A stretch of DNA of 64,000 nt from an uncultured Clostridia bacterium (GTDB lineage Bacteria > Bacillota > Clostridia > Oscillospirales > Oscillospiraceae): positions 1 to 64,000 of the forward strand of contig CAMCRV010000001.1 in NCBI GenBank assembly GCA_945877365.1, given 5' to 3'. The position numbers and the translations under genes were made by a program. This document shows positions 33,653 through 45,000 of this stretch, piece by piece (the first letter of the stretch is position 1; every line of letters starts with the position of its first letter). The notes beneath the pieces were generated by a model that searched no databases, was not told the DNA's origin, and was given only the letters and a program-made list of their open reading frames with translations.

Positions 33653-34983
33653 GCTTCTTCCTCCCAAACATATCCGGAAAGATCGCCGTCCACACAGCCG
33701 TCAATCTTTACCACAACAAATTGCCCTTCCTGCAGGGGTTCTTCCGATGCAATCCAAACCTTACCATCGATTTCCGGAGAGTCGGCATAAGTACGGCCAA
33801 AGAACTGCTCCATTTCCTCATCGTAGCCGTCTACCAGAATTTCCATGGTTTTTCCCAGCATGGACGCGTTATAATCATCCATGATACCGGACTGAATCAT
33901 CTCGACAATCTCAGCCCGTTTCTGGGCAACCTCTGCGTCCGGATACTCCATCTGGGCGGCAGGGGTTCCCTCTTCCGGGGAAAAGGCAAAGGCACCGACC
34001 CGTTCCAGCCTCAGCTCCCGCAGGAACTGACAGAGCTCCTCGAACTCCTCCTCACCCTCGCCGGGAAGACCGGTAATGATGCTGGTGCGGATTACCAGTC
34101 CGGGAATCCGGCTGCGGAGCTTGGCGAACAGACTGCGCAGAAATTCTCCGTCTCCCCGACGGTTCATCAGCTTCAGAATCTTGCTGTTGCAGTGCTGAAT
34201 GGGAATGTCCAGATACTTGACAATTTTTGGCTCCTGCGCCATGACATCCATCAGCTCATCGTCAATTTCATCCGGATAGACATAGTGCACACGGATCCAT
34301 TTCAGCTCTTCGATCTTACACAGCTGCCGCAGAAGCTCCGGCAGCAGACGCTTGTGCCCCGGCAGATCCGTTCCGTAACGGCTGGTATCCTGCGCCACAA
34401 CAATCAGCTCTTTTACACCGCTTGCAGCCAGCATCCGAGCCTCATACAGAACATCGTCCAGCTGGCGGCTCCGGAACCTTCCCCGAAGATAGGGAATAAT
34501 GCAGTAGGAACAGCGGTTATCGCACCCTTCCGCAATTTTAATATAGGCATAGTGCTCCGGTGTGGTGACGATACGGCCGGTTTCCTGTTCGGGGGCATCA
34601 ATGGAACCAAAATCAGAAATCGACTCCTGTGCCAGCAGCTTTTCAATGGCAGGAACGATTTCCGTATAGCTTCCGGTGCCCAGAATCCCGTCTACCTCCG
34701 GCATTTCCTTCAGAATTTCCTCCTGATACCGCTGAGCCAGACACCCGGTTACCAGAATTTTGCCAACCTGCCCCTCCGCCTTCAGTGCGGCAGTCTGCAA
34801 AATGTAGTCAATAGCTTCAGCCTTGGCGGAGTCGATAAAACCACAGGTGTTGATAACCACCACATCGCTGCCGAGGATATCCGCCTTTACGGTATGCCCG
34901 GCCTCCTGCACGCGGTACATCATCCGCTCACAGTCCACCTGATTCTTGGCACAGCCAAGAGAGATAAATCCAATATTTGCCAT
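33649..34983 (-). CDS. rimO: Ribosomal protein S12 methylthiotransferase
   Basis: 444 residues. The UPF0004 domain carries SLGCAKNQVDCE and further Cys residues (INTCGFID, VTGCLAQRY). The radical SAM core has CDNRCSYCIIPYLRG, and a TRAM domain closes the protein. It methylthiolates an aspartate of S12. The FRSRQ tract after the cluster and the S12-type N-terminus support RimO over MiaB. The start is the ATG at 34983 behind GGAGGA. Confidence 0.93.
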   Translation of the reverse strand: MANIGFISLGCAKNQVDCERMMYRVQEAGHTVKADILGSDVVVINTCGFIDSAKAEAIDYILQTAALKAEGQVGKILVTGCLAQRYQEEILKEMPEVDGILGTGSYTEIVPAIEKLLAQESISDFGSIDAPEQETGRIVTTPEHYAYIKIAEGCDNRCSYCIIPYLRGRFRSRQLDDVLYEARMLAASGVKELIVVAQDTSRYGTDLPGHKRLLPELLRQLCKIEELKWIRVHYVYPDEIDDELMDVMAQEPKIVKYLDIPIQHCNSKILKLMNRRGDGEFLRSLFAKLRSRIPGLVIRTSIITGLPGEGEEEFEELCQFLRELRLERVGAFAFSPEEGTPAAQMEYPDAEVAQKRAEIVEMIQSGIMDDYNASMLGKTMEILVDGYDEEMEQFFGRTYADSPEIDGKVWIASEEPLQEGQFVVVKIDGCVDGDLSGYVWEEEA

Positions 34984-34984
34984 A

Positions 34985-35611
34985 CTATTCCTCCGGGAAT
35001 TCATCCGTATCAAAGGACAGACTGTTCAGTGCCTCCCGGATACGGCTGTAATGGTGACCGCGGCGCAGCAGAGAATCCACTGCCCGCTTCACCTGCTTTT
35101 CATCTGAATCTGCATCCAATCGGGAGCGGAGAAAGGCCTGAATCCAGTCGATCTGGTCAGGATAGTCTGCCAGAACATCCTCCCAAAGCTCCTTGGGAAT
35201 CCGTTTCTCATAGAGCGCCTGCTTCGTCCGTTCCGGGCCGTATCCTTTTGCGATGCAGCTGTGTACAACCTGTTCAGCCGTACTTCTGTCATCCACAAGA
35301 TGGAGCTCCTCCATCCAGGCAACGGCATCTCTGGCCTGCTGCGGATCTTCTCCTTTGCGGACAAGCCGCTGCTCCAAATCCTTCCTGGAAACACTGGAAG
35401 CAGAGACAATCCGGACAGCCCGCATTTTTGCTGACATCTCCCCGGCTGCGGTTTGGAGTCTGCCCCACTCCTCATCAGACAGCTCCATACCGGGATAGAG
35501 GGCGAAGTCCTCCACGGTCTGGCGGTAAAGTCCCAATCTGCTGCCGTCTGAGAGCTGTATCCAGTATCGTCCTGCCCGGTCGGGAGCGGTTTTCAGAGAA
35601 TCAATCCTCAT
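34985..35611 (-). CDS. recX: Regulatory protein RecX
   Basis: 208 residues of tandem three-helix RecX repeats ([16 protein letters not shown], then [18 protein letters not shown], then [13 protein letters not shown]). RecX binds and inhibits RecA filaments. The ATG at 35611 lies inside the recA 3' end (11-base overlap), a tight coupling that fixes the recA/recX ratio. Confidence 0.88.
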   Translation of the reverse strand: MRIDSLKTAPDRAGRYWIQLSDGSRLGLYRQTVEDFALYPGMELSDEEWGRLQTAAGEMSAKMRAVRIVSASSVSRKDLEQRLVRKGEDPQQARDAVAWMEELHLVDDRSTAEQVVHSCIAKGYGPERTKQALYEKRIPKELWEDVLADYPDQIDWIQAFLRSRLDADSDEKQVKRAVDSLLRRGHHYSRIREALNSLSFDTDEFPEE

Positions 35612-36707
35612 CGTTAAAATCGTCGGCACTGACGGCTACAGCGCGTTCAGCAGCCTTTGCAGGAGCCTTGGCAGCGCTGCCGTTCAGCTTCCAGAGATTC
35701 TCCCGAACCTGAGCTTCCACCTTCTCGGCAATATCCGGATGGCTGATCAGGTATTCCTTCACGGAGTTGGCGCCCTGACCAATCCGCTCATCACCCATGC
35801 TGAACCAGCTTCCGCTCTTCTGGACGATATCCATCTGAACCGCAAGATCCACCAGCTCGCCCCACTTGGAAATGCCCTGTCCGTACATGATTTCAAACAC
35901 AGCCTCACGGAACGGAGGCGCCACCTTGTTTTTGACCACCTTTACCCGTGTCTTGTTGCCGATGACATTGCCGCCTTCCTTGATGGACTCCACGCGGCGG
36001 ACATCCAGACGAACAGAGGCATAGAACTTCAGCGCATTACCACCGGTAGTGGTTTCTGGATTTCCATACATAACGCCAATCTTCATACGCAGCTGGTTGA
36101 TGAAGATAACGACACAGTTGGTTTTGGCAATGTTGCCGGCCAGCTTCCGAAGAGCCTGAGACATAAGCCGCGCCTGAAGACCCACGAAAGTATCGCCCAT
36201 TTCGCCCTCAATTTCCTGCTTGGGCACAAGGGCTGCCACAGAGTCCACAACAACAGCATCAATGGCGCCGCTGCGAACCAGGGCATCCGTGATCTCCAGA
36301 GCCTGCTCGCCGGTGTCCGGCTGGGAGACCAGAAGATTGTCGGTATCCACACCCAGTGCTGCCGCATAAACAGGATCCAGCGCATGCTCTGCATCCACGA
36401 AAGCAACCTCGCCGCCCCGCTTTTGGGCTTCTGCCAGAATGTGCAGAGCCAAAGTGGTCTTGCCGGAGGATTCGGGACCATAAATCTCAATAATTCTTCC
36501 CTTGGGGACGCCGCCAATGCCCAGTGCGGCATCCAGCGCCAGAGAGCCCGTGGGGATTGCTTCCACATTCATCTCCGGGCGGTCGCCAAGGCGCATGACA
36601 GTACCCTTGCCGAAATTCTTGTCAATCTGTGCAAGGACTGTATCCAGTGCTTTTTTCTTATCGGATGCGGGAGTAGGGGCTTCATAGGAGGTCTTTTTTG
36701 TTGCCAT
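35601..36707 (-). CDS. recA: Recombinase RecA
   Basis: 368 residues. It has the Walker A motif GPESSGKTT, the [10 protein letters not shown] strand, loop regions around [23 protein letters not shown], and the conserved [11 protein letters not shown]. It starts at MATKKTS (ATG 36707, AGGAAG site); the long upstream frame overlaps prmC and is not used. The C-terminal tail is Ala/Lys-rich then acidic. No SOS box is evident next to it, as it is embedded in an operon. Confidence 0.96.
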   Translation of the reverse strand: MATKKTSYEAPTPASDKKKALDTVLAQIDKNFGKGTVMRLGDRPEMNVEAIPTGSLALDAALGIGGVPKGRIIEIYGPESSGKTTLALHILAEAQKRGGEVAFVDAEHALDPVYAAALGVDTDNLLVSQPDTGEQALEITDALVRSGAIDAVVVDSVAALVPKQEIEGEMGDTFVGLQARLMSQALRKLAGNIAKTNCVVIFINQLRMKIGVMYGNPETTTGGNALKFYASVRLDVRRVESIKEGGNVIGNKTRVKVVKNKVAPPFREAVFEIMYGQGISKWGELVDLAVQMDIVQKSGSWFSMGDERIGQGANSVKEYLISHPDIAEKVEAQVRENLWKLNGSAAKAPAKAAERAVAVSADDFNDED

Positions 36708-36708
36708 T

Positions 36709-37584
36709 TCAATCTTCCTTCCTGCCGTACTGTGCCAGTACGGCTCTTTCTCTGTCATTATAGTCTCTGACCCGTTCCAGAACAGCGTAATCATTGTCCT
36801 CCAGAATCCGGCAGACAGCATCACCCTGCCCCATGCCGAATTCAAAGCAAAGGAATCCGCCCGGTTTCAAGGCCCGGGAAAAGTTTTTTGCAATGGAACG
36901 GTAAAAATCCAGCCCATCCTCCCCGCCATACAGAGCCATATGTGGCTCATAATTGCGAACACTGATGGGAAGCGCTTCCATCTCCTCAGCAGTGATATAG
37001 GGTGGATTGGAAACAATCAGGTCAAATTTTCCAAGAAACGCCGGAGCAGGCTCCAGGGCATTCACCTGAACGCAGCGAACCCGGGCACTGAGCTTAGTTT
37101 GCATCATATTTCGTTTTGCCACGGTCAGGGCTTCCGGCGAAAGATCTGCCAGAGTCACTCTGGCATCCTTGACACGGCTGGCAATCGCCAGGCCGATGCA
37201 GCCGCTTCCGCAGCATAAATCCAGAACTCTGGGATCCTGATTGAGAAACAGCGCCTGCTGAATGGCAAGAGAAGTGACTGCACAGGTGTCATCTCTTGGA
37301 ATCAGAACATCGGGTGACACTGTCAGATTCAGTCCGTAAAAATCCCATTCGCCCAGAACATAAGCCAGCGGCTCCCCCTGCTTCAGCCGACGCAGTCCGG
37401 CATCAACTGCCCGGCATACCTCCTCCGTAGCATAAAGATCCCGGTCGGCAAGGAACAGATCCGGATTCTTGCCGGAAACATGACAGATGAGGCTCCTGGC
37501 CATGAAACCGGCCATATCCGGCTCCTCGGTTTCCAGCAGTGCCCGTCTGGCGTCCAGATAGAGCGCGCCATATTGCTTTACCAA
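36709..37584 (-). CDS. prmC: Peptide chain release factor glutamine methyltransferase
   Basis: 291 residues. The N-terminal helical domain is followed by a Rossmann methyltransferase with [16 protein letters not shown] and the glutamine-binding SNPPYI motif. It methylates the GGQ glutamine of release factors. The start is TTG at 37584 behind AGGAGG and overlaps the preceding gene by seven bases; prmC next to a DUF1385 gene is a common Firmicutes arrangement. Confidence 0.9.
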   Translation of the reverse strand: MVKQYGALYLDARRALLETEEPDMAGFMARSLICHVSGKNPDLFLADRDLYATEEVCRAVDAGLRRLKQGEPLAYVLGEWDFYGLNLTVSPDVLIPRDDTCAVTSLAIQQALFLNQDPRVLDLCCGSGCIGLAIASRVKDARVTLADLSPEALTVAKRNMMQTKLSARVRCVQVNALEPAPAFLGKFDLIVSNPPYITAEEMEALPISVRNYEPHMALYGGEDGLDFYRSIAKNFSRALKPGGFLCFEFGMGQGDAVCRILEDNDYAVLERVRDYNDRERAVLAQYGRKED

Positions 37585-38579
37585 CGGTCGGAACCCTCCT
37601 TCTGGGGAAGAACTGCCTTCACTGCTTCTATACCAACCTCAATCATGGAATCATCCGGTTCGTTTGTGGTAAAGTGCTGCATCCACATCCCCGGTGCAGC
37701 CAGAGCACGGGTAAAGGAGTTGTCATTGCGGCCCACCCAGCGATTGATCTCATAGGTAACACCCACCACCAGCGGCAGCAGCAAAAGCTTGAAGGCAATC
37801 ATAATCAGGCGGTACGGGAAACTGCCGCGCATGGCTTCCAGCGACGGAACTGCTTTCAGCAAAGCAGAGGATGCCACGGAAAACACAAGAATCGAAATCA
37901 CCATGACCACCAGCAGAAAGCTGGTGCCGCATCTGGGATGCAGACGGGTCTGTGCGCGGACATTTTCCACCGTAAGAGGCAGGCCGGCTTCATAGCAGCG
38001 GATAGTTTTGTGCTCAGCACCATGGTAGGCAAATACCCGCTTCATGTCCTCCATTCTGGAAACCAGCAGCATATAGCCCATAAAAATAACCATGCGCACG
38101 ACGCCTTCCAGCAGATTCAATCCCAGAGTGTCCGTGATCCAGCGGTCAAAAGCGCTGCTTACCACCATGGGCAGCAGGAAAAACAGAGCTACCGACAAAC
38201 CAATGCCCAGTGCCACCGACAGGCCGATAAACAGCTTTTGGAATTTCTCGTTATTCAGGTGCTTTTCCAGCCACAAATCCAGCTTGCCGGGTTCCTCCTG
38301 GTATTCCTCCGGAGCAAGCTCCGCAGAACGCATCAGAGCCTTGACACCCACAACCTGTGCATCAAAAAAGTTAAACACACCGCGGAAAAAGGGCCATGTC
38401 TTGAAGGAGCCGGGAGGATTGCGTTTTCTGTCACTGACCTCAATGGAAAGGCCGTCCTTTCCCCGGATCACCACGGCATCCTTCTCGGGGCCGCGCATCA
38501 TAATACCCTCAATCAGGGCCTGTCCGCCGATCATAGTCTTGAATTTTTCACAGCACTGCTGATTTTCCTTACTCTGCAT
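37578..38579 (-). CDS. DUF1385 membrane protein
   Basis: 333 residues. The DUF1385 core is clear: MIGGQALIEGIMMRGP near the start, YHGAEHKTIRCYEAG in the middle and LHPRCGTSFL after it, with about four to five membrane helices. The His/Glu/Cys-rich middle motif looks like a metal site, but the function of the family is unknown. It is coupled to prmC downstream and lies 12 bases after the histidine kinase gene. Confidence 0.85.
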   Translation of the reverse strand: MQSKENQQCCEKFKTMIGGQALIEGIMMRGPEKDAVVIRGKDGLSIEVSDRKRNPPGSFKTWPFFRGVFNFFDAQVVGVKALMRSAELAPEEYQEEPGKLDLWLEKHLNNEKFQKLFIGLSVALGIGLSVALFFLLPMVVSSAFDRWITDTLGLNLLEGVVRMVIFMGYMLLVSRMEDMKRVFAYHGAEHKTIRCYEAGLPLTVENVRAQTRLHPRCGTSFLLVVMVISILVFSVASSALLKAVPSLEAMRGSFPYRLIMIAFKLLLLPLVVGVTYEINRWVGRNDNSFTRALAAPGMWMQHFTTNEPDDSMIEVGIEAVKAVLPQKEGSDRW

Positions 38580-38591
38580 AGTATCCTCGCT

Positions 38592-40016
38592 TCATTGGGA
38601 AACAGGCAGGCGAACCGTAACCAGAGTGCCGCCTCCCGGTGCATTCTCCAAAGTCAAAGTACCGCCGTGCATCTCTACGATCTCATCACAGACCGCCAGA
38701 CCAATGCCGGTACCACGGGCCTTGGAACTTCCCTTGTAGAATTTTTTCTTAACCAGAGGAATTTCATCCTCGGGTATACCGGGACCGTAGTCCCGAATGC
38801 GGACAATTACCCAATCGCCATCACAGGAGATGGAGGCTTCAATGCGTTTTCCCTCTCCGCCGTGCTTGGCGGCATTGTCCAGAATATTCAGAAACACCTG
38901 ACGCAGCCGCTGGGGATCGCAGGATATTTCCGGGATATCCTCGTCGTTTTCCTCATAGATCAGCTGAATGCCGTCCTGAGACAGCCGGCTGCCGTACATA
39001 AACACAGTGTCCTCAAATTCACTTCGCAGATCTGTCGGTTCTACGGTAAGCGTCATTCTGCCATCCTGCATCCGGGTGAAATCCAGAAGATCCATAACCA
39101 TCTCAGTCAGCCGTTTAGCCTCGCTGGAGATGATTTTGAGTCCCTGCCGGGTATCGGAATCCATGTTTTCGTCCGCCATCAGCGTTTCACTCCAGCCGTT
39201 GATGACGGTCAGCGGTGTGCGAAGTTCATGGGACAGCTGGGAAATAAATTCCGCCTGCATTTTTTCATTCTGACTGATTTTTGCAGACATCTCATTGATG
39301 GTCTCTGCCAGCTCCCCGATTTCGTCGTGATAACGGGTCTGAATCTGCGTTCCATAGCTGCCGCCGGAAATGCGTTTGGCCTTCTCGGTAATTTCTGCCA
39401 CGGGAACCAGAATGGAGCGAATATAGTATCCGCTGCTGAGCAGCACCACGGCAAGCACCACTGCAAACACAAGAAAGCACACCAGCGCGATCAACGCAAT
39501 CTGCAAATCCAGAAGATGCGTGGAGGAGATAAACCGCAGAACGCCGATTACTTCGCCATTGCTGTATATCATGGGGGTAGACATGGCGAGAACTCTCTCC
39601 CCTGTCTGGGGATCTTTTCCCAGGTATGGCTCCACACACCGTGTGCTCATGGCTTTCTGAATCTCCGGCGTGGATGGGGAGTCACCTGCCCATTGGCCAT
39701 AGGAGCTGGCGACCAGCACACCATTCTTATTGATAAACTGGAGCTCTATTTTGTCCTTATCTTCAAAGGTCTTGGCATAGGTGATGCAGGAACGGTAAAA
39801 TTCATTATATCCCTGACCAACATAGTCTGCAAAAAAATCTGTTGTGGTGCTGGCACGGTTATTGAGATCGGCCTCCATATTGGAGTAGTAACTGGTGGCG
39901 AAGGTTGCCGTCACTGCCAGAACGCAGACCAGACCCAGAATGAAGACCACGCCCACTGTATTCAGCAGCCATCGCTTTTTTAATCCGCCAAGATTAACCT
40001 TCTTTGTTATCTCCAT
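38592..40016 (-). CDS. Sensor histidine kinase
   Basis: 474 residues. Two membrane helices (about 13-37 and 160-182) flank an external sensing domain. A HAMP linker, the dimerisation helix with phospho-accepting SHELRTPLTVI, and a catalytic domain with N box (NILDNAAKHG), G1 (DYGPGIPEDE) and G2 (GTGIGLAVC) follow. It is encoded right after its response regulator. The ATG at 40016 is used by default; a GTG at 40034 is possible and neither has a strong ribosome binding site, so expression may rely on coupling to the regulator's translation. Confidence 0.85.
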   Translation of the reverse strand: MEITKKVNLGGLKKRWLLNTVGVVFILGLVCVLAVTATFATSYYSNMEADLNNRASTTTDFFADYVGQGYNEFYRSCITYAKTFEDKDKIELQFINKNGVLVASSYGQWAGDSPSTPEIQKAMSTRCVEPYLGKDPQTGERVLAMSTPMIYSNGEVIGVLRFISSTHLLDLQIALIALVCFLVFAVVLAVVLLSSGYYIRSILVPVAEITEKAKRISGGSYGTQIQTRYHDEIGELAETINEMSAKISQNEKMQAEFISQLSHELRTPLTVINGWSETLMADENMDSDTRQGLKIISSEAKRLTEMVMDLLDFTRMQDGRMTLTVEPTDLRSEFEDTVFMYGSRLSQDGIQLIYEENDEDIPEISCDPQRLRQVFLNILDNAAKHGGEGKRIEASISCDGDWVIVRIRDYGPGIPEDEIPLVKKKFYKGSSKARGTGIGLAVCDEIVEMHGGTLTLENAPGGGTLVTVRLPVSQ

Positions 40017-40021
40017 GGGGA

Positions 40022-40711
40022 TTATGCGCCCCACTTATAGCCCAGACCCCACACGGTTGTGATGTAGGTGGGATTGGCGGTATCATCCTCTATCTTGATA
40101 CGCAGACGGCGAATATTGACATCTACAATCTTTAATTCCCCTTCATAGTCCCTGCCCCACACGGCAGCCATGATATCCTCCCGGGACAGCGCACGCCCCG
40201 GATTCTGCATAAACAGCTTGAGAATTGCATACTCCACCTGGGTCAGACGGATCCGGTTTCCGGCTTTTTCCAGAGTGTGATTTCTGGTGTTCATTACGAA
40301 GGGTCCCTGAGTAAGCAGCTCAGAGCTGGCGGAGGTATCTCCGCCGATGCGCCGGTAAAGCGCATCAATTCGGGCGGTGAGCTCCGCAGGAGAGAAAGGC
40401 TTGGTAACATAGTCATCCGCACCGGTCATCAGGCCTGTGACCTTGTCCATTTCCTGTGTCCTGGCGGTGAGCATGATGATGCCCATCTGCTTATTGGTGG
40501 CACGGATTCTGCGGCATACTTCAAAACCGTCAAAATCTCCCGGAACCATGATATCCAGAATGGCAACGCCGACATCGGGGTTGGCAGCAATGGCATCCAA
40601 TGCCTCCTGTCCGTTTCCTGCCTCAATGACATCATAGCCGGCGCGCTTCAGGTTAATCACCACAAAGCTCCGGATATTCAGTTCGTCTTCCATAATCAAA
40701 ACTTTTTTCAT
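40022..40711 (-). CDS. OmpR/PhoB-family response regulator
   Basis: 229 residues. The receiver has the acidic pair (MEDE), phospho-acceptor Asp in VAILDIMVPG, T in MLTAR and K in YVTKPFS. A winged-helix DNA-binding domain follows (LTQVEYAILKLFMQNPGR, VWGRDYEG, RRLRIKIE). It pairs with the kinase immediately downstream. Its targets are unknown; the lipoprotein gene just upstream is an obvious candidate for feedback or sensing. Confidence 0.9.
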   Translation of the reverse strand: MKKVLIMEDELNIRSFVVINLKRAGYDVIEAGNGQEALDAIAANPDVGVAILDIMVPGDFDGFEVCRRIRATNKQMGIIMLTARTQEMDKVTGLMTGADDYVTKPFSPAELTARIDALYRRIGGDTSASSELLTQGPFVMNTRNHTLEKAGNRIRLTQVEYAILKLFMQNPGRALSREDIMAAVWGRDYEGELKIVDVNIRRLRIKIEDDTANPTYITTVWGLGYKWGA

Positions 40712-40722
40712 ATTTCCACCTC

Positions 40723-42033
40723 TTAATTAGCCCATTCTCTGTAAAGTAAATGGAAGTTGTCCAGAAGCGTTTCCTGTGTTATTGTACTTCCCTCCGATTC
40801 AATCCTGGCTGCATAGATAACGCTTTCCTCTTTATGCAGGGGGAATCGACCGTCTTCACAGGACTGGTTCTCCCTGTCGCTGCCGGTAAGCGCATAAATT
40901 GTGTACAGCGTCGAAGCCGCCTGGAAATCCTCATCCCAAAGGAAAAATGCGTAATTCTTACCGACCTGATAGACCGAAAGGCGTTCGGCAATATCGTCCG
41001 GGATATCCAGATACCACCCCCCTGCAAAATTGTGGAAGGTGTAACATTTGTTGATCATCGAGCCATCCAGATCTACGGTATACCATTGAATCAGATATTG
41101 ATCTTCCGTAGTCCAGGAATTGGAAATCGGCTTCAAAGGGATTAGTCTGGGAAGCTCAAGAATGCCATCCCTATCTGCATCATCCGGATAAACGAAATAA
41201 TTGTTCAAAGTCGGAATACCGTTTCTGGCTCCTGCATCCAGAGGCACACTGACCAGCTTTCCGTCGTCCAGTGCCAGAATATCCGTAAACAGCAGGGTGT
41301 CATCTACTGCGCTGGAAATGAAAACCGCCGGGATACCGGAAGGCAGGCTGCCTGTTGTAAGTCTGTTAACCTGCTGGATGGGATTGGAAAGCCGGACTTC
41401 TACGGTGCGAACCATGGTTTTTGCCTGGTAGCGATAAAGTGTTGCGATGGCATTATCTTCATCGGATTCTCCGCGCTGAAGAATCAGCAGTTCCATCTGA
41501 TCGCTGCTGCCAAGGTCACAGGACAGGAATCTGGAATAACCTGTAGTCATCAGCAATTCTGCCCGTCCGGCGGCAAAGGAATACACACTTACCGTCTTTA
41601 AAAGCTGATCGCTGACCCGATACCCTACCACCAGTTCACATCCGGGTTTACCGTCAATCTCCACATACTCCACCATATCAAAGGTGGAACCACTGCCGGA
41701 GATAATCTCGGAAATCTGTACGGTTCCGGAGGAATCCTCCCGGAAGATCAGGATCTGCAGCGGCTTTTCAGCGGATCCTTTGGCAAAAACCAGATATTCA
41801 TTGGTACCATCGCCGTTCAGGTCGGCAATCTGCAGCGTCTGCTGGTTTTCACCGCTGATGGGAGCCGAGTACTCCAACCCCGCCATGGCAATATCGATAG
41901 AGGCTTGCAGCGACTGGAATTCTTTGGAGCGCTTCGGAATACTGTACAGCTCGTCCACAGTCCGAACGGCGCAGCCGCCTAAGAGCAGTGCCGAAAGCAA
42001 AACCAGAACGGACACAATATGACCTTTTTTCAC
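40723..42033 (-). CDS. Lipoprotein linked to a two-component system, unknown
   Basis: 436 residues. A lipoprotein signal peptide ends in LLGGC. The mature part is beta-rich with DLNGDGTNEYLVF and DDADRDGILEL, EF-hand-like acidic loops reminiscent of VCBS/integrin-type propeller repeats and of the sigma partner at 31-32.5 kb. The start is GTG at 42033 behind AAGGAGTG. It is first in a run with the response regulator and kinase 12 bases on, so it may be the system's extracellular sensor. A TGC TATAAT extended -10 lies at 42058-42066 (minus). Confidence 0.65.
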   Translation of the reverse strand: MKKGHIVSVLVLLSALLLGGCAVRTVDELYSIPKRSKEFQSLQASIDIAMAGLEYSAPISGENQQTLQIADLNGDGTNEYLVFAKGSAEKPLQILIFREDSSGTVQISEIISGSGSTFDMVEYVEIDGKPGCELVVGYRVSDQLLKTVSVYSFAAGRAELLMTTGYSRFLSCDLGSSDQMELLILQRGESDEDNAIATLYRYQAKTMVRTVEVRLSNPIQQVNRLTTGSLPSGIPAVFISSAVDDTLLFTDILALDDGKLVSVPLDAGARNGIPTLNNYFVYPDDADRDGILELPRLIPLKPISNSWTTEDQYLIQWYTVDLDGSMINKCYTFHNFAGGWYLDIPDDIAERLSVYQVGKNYAFFLWDEDFQAASTLYTIYALTGSDRENQSCEDGRFPLHKEESVIYAARIESEGSTITQETLLDNFHLLYREWAN

Positions 42034-42087
42034 GGCATCCACTCCTTTCAAACTGGTATTATAGCATATCCTGTCATAAAAGGAAAG

Positions 42088-45000
42088 CTATTTCAAAACA
42101 ACATTTGCCTCGCCCAACACATTTTTCAGTTCGCAAAGCATGGATTCCATCAGAACGCAGCGGGTTCCTCTGCGCTGCTTGGTATCTGAAAAATAGAGAA
42201 CCACATTGCTCTGCCCCGGGAACATATTGAGAATTGCCTTGATTTTGGGATACAGCCGATCCTCCTGGGTTGGCAGACGAAGATACAGCGTACCGGACAG
42301 GCAGGAGGGTTTCCTGTCCATCGGAATCTCCTGTGGTTTTTCAAAGTCCGAAATGGGACGGGCGCGGTTAATCACGATCTGGGGCTCCTTATCGTCCCGG
42401 AGAGAGAGCCGCCCGGTGACAACAACAGGAGCATTCTCGTAAATATAGCTGCCACATTGGCTCAAAACATTGGAAAACGCCAGCATTTCAATGGATGCAG
42501 TATCATCCTCCATGACAACATAGGCCATCATAGCGTTATTCCGGGTGGTTTTCATCTTCAGGCTCTGAACAATGCCGGCCACCGACACAACCTGATCATC
42601 CTGAAAGCGATTTCCCTCCTCCATCAATGCGCCGATGGGGAGCACATGGGTGTTTTTCAGAAACTTCCGGTAATCGTCCATGGGATGACCGGAAAGATAG
42701 ATGCCCGTTGTGGCCTTTTCCATGGCCATCAGCTCCTGACGGCTCAGCTCCGGAAGGGGCTTGATGGGAAACTTTGCAGCGGTATCTTCATCATCCAGCA
42801 TGGAAAACAGCCCCATCTGGCCAATCAGATTCTTCTTGCGGGATGATGAGATGCTGTCCATAATCTGCTCATAGGAGCCGAGAAGCTCGCTTCTGTGATA
42901 ACCAAAGCAATCCATGGCGCCGCACTTGATCAGATTCTCCACAGCACGCTTGTTCAGCTCCCCCTCTCCCATGCGCTCAACGAAATCCTCCAGAGATTTA
43001 AAGGAGCCGCCCTCGGTGCGTTTGCGAACCATGGTGCGGATCAGCCCCCGCCCCACATTCCGCACCGCCCCAAGACCGAATCGGATCGCATTTCCCTCAA
43101 CTGTAAAGGGATCATCGGAATGGTTGATATCCGGGGGCAGAACAGGTATTTCCATCTCCCTGCACTCGGCAATATAACCGGAGATTTTCGTGGCGGAATC
43201 CAGAACCGAGGTCATCAGAGCAGCCATATACTGCCGGGGATAATGGCACTTCAGGTAGGCTGTCTGGTATGCAACGACAGCATAGCAGACGGCGTGTGCC
43301 TTGTTGAAAGCATAGTTGGCAAAATCAACGATCTCGTCGTAAATCGACTGTGCGACGGATTCCGGGACACCGTGGGAAATTGCACCGGAGATATTTTGCT
43401 CCGGATCGCCATAGACAAAGACCTTGCGCTCAGACTCAATGACCTTCATCTTTTTCTTGGAAATGGCCCGGCGGATATTATCTGCCTGTCCCATGGTATA
43501 GCCGCCCAGGGAACGGAAAATTTCAATGACCTGTTCCTGATAAACGATGCAACCATAGGTAACCTTCAGAATCGGCTCCAGAAGGGGCGTCTTATAGGTC
43601 ACTTTTCTGGAATCCAGTTTATTGGCGATAAAGCGCGGAATGGAATCCATAGGGCCGGGTCTGTACAGCGCAACAATAGCTGTAATATCCTCAATGGAGC
43701 TGGCTTTCATGTTGACGCACACATTGGTCATACCTGTGGACTCCAGCTGAAAAACACCCTGCGTTTTTCCCTCAGCCAGCATGGCAAAAGTCTCAGCGTC
43801 ATCGTCATCGATTGCGGCGATGCTGAATTCCGGCCGGATCTTTCGGATTTCCCGCTGGGCGTCATCAATCACCGTCAGGTTCCGCAGCCCGAGAAAGTCC
43901 ATCTTCAAAAGGCCCAGCTCTTCAATGGTGGTCATGGTATACTGGGTCACGATGGTATCGTCATTTCGGGAAAGCGGCAGGTAGGTGCTCACCGGATCTG
44001 CCGTGATAACCACACCGGCCGCATGGGTAGATGTGTTCCGGGGCATACCTTCCAGACTTCTGGCTGTATCAATGAGCTTTTTAACCCGATCATCCCCCTC
44101 ATACAGCTCCTTCAGCTGAGGGGACATCTGAAGCGCCTCTTCCAGGGTTATGTGGGGTGTGGCAGGCACCAGCTTTGCCACCACATCGGTTTCCGGATAG
44201 CTGAAGTTCAGCGCACGACCCACATCCCGGATGGCGCCCCGGGCAGCCATGGTTCCAAAGGTGACAATCTGGGCAACATGGTCTGAGCCATATTTCCGCA
44301 TGACATAATCGATAACCTCCTGCCGCCGTTCCTGACAGAAATCTGTATCGAAGTCCGGCATACTGACCCGCTCAGGATTCAAAAAACGCTCAAAAATCAG
44401 CGAATACTTCATGGGGTCAATTTCCGTGATGTGCAGACAGTACGCGGCGATAGAAGCCGCACCGGAACCACGGCCGGGTCCCACAGGGATTCCCTGCTCT
44501 TTGGCATAGCGGATAAAGTCCCAGACGATCAGATAGTAGTTTACATAGCCCATACGGCTGATAACATCAATCTCATATTCCAGACGATCCCAATAGCTTT
44601 GGGGTGCATCAGGATAGCGCTGATGAAAGCCATCGACACAGAGCTCCCGGAAGTATTCCTCATTGGTAAATCCCTCCGGAACCGGAAACGAGGGCAAATG
44701 ATACTCGTGAAAAGTAAACTCCAAATTGCAGCGCTGGGCAATCTTTCCGGTATTGGCCAGTGCGTCGTCACAGCCGGGGAAAAGCTCCCTCAGCTCCTCT
44801 TCACTTTTCAAATAGAATTCATCGGAAGGAAAACGCATCCGGTTTGCGTCTTCTATGGTTTTACCAGTCTGGACGCACAGCAGAACATCCTGCATGGCGG
44901 CATCCTCTTTGCGCAGATAATGGGCATCATTGGTAATGACCATGGGAATGCCCAATTCCCGGGAGAGCCGCTGAATCCCCTGATTGACAGGGCGCTGTTC

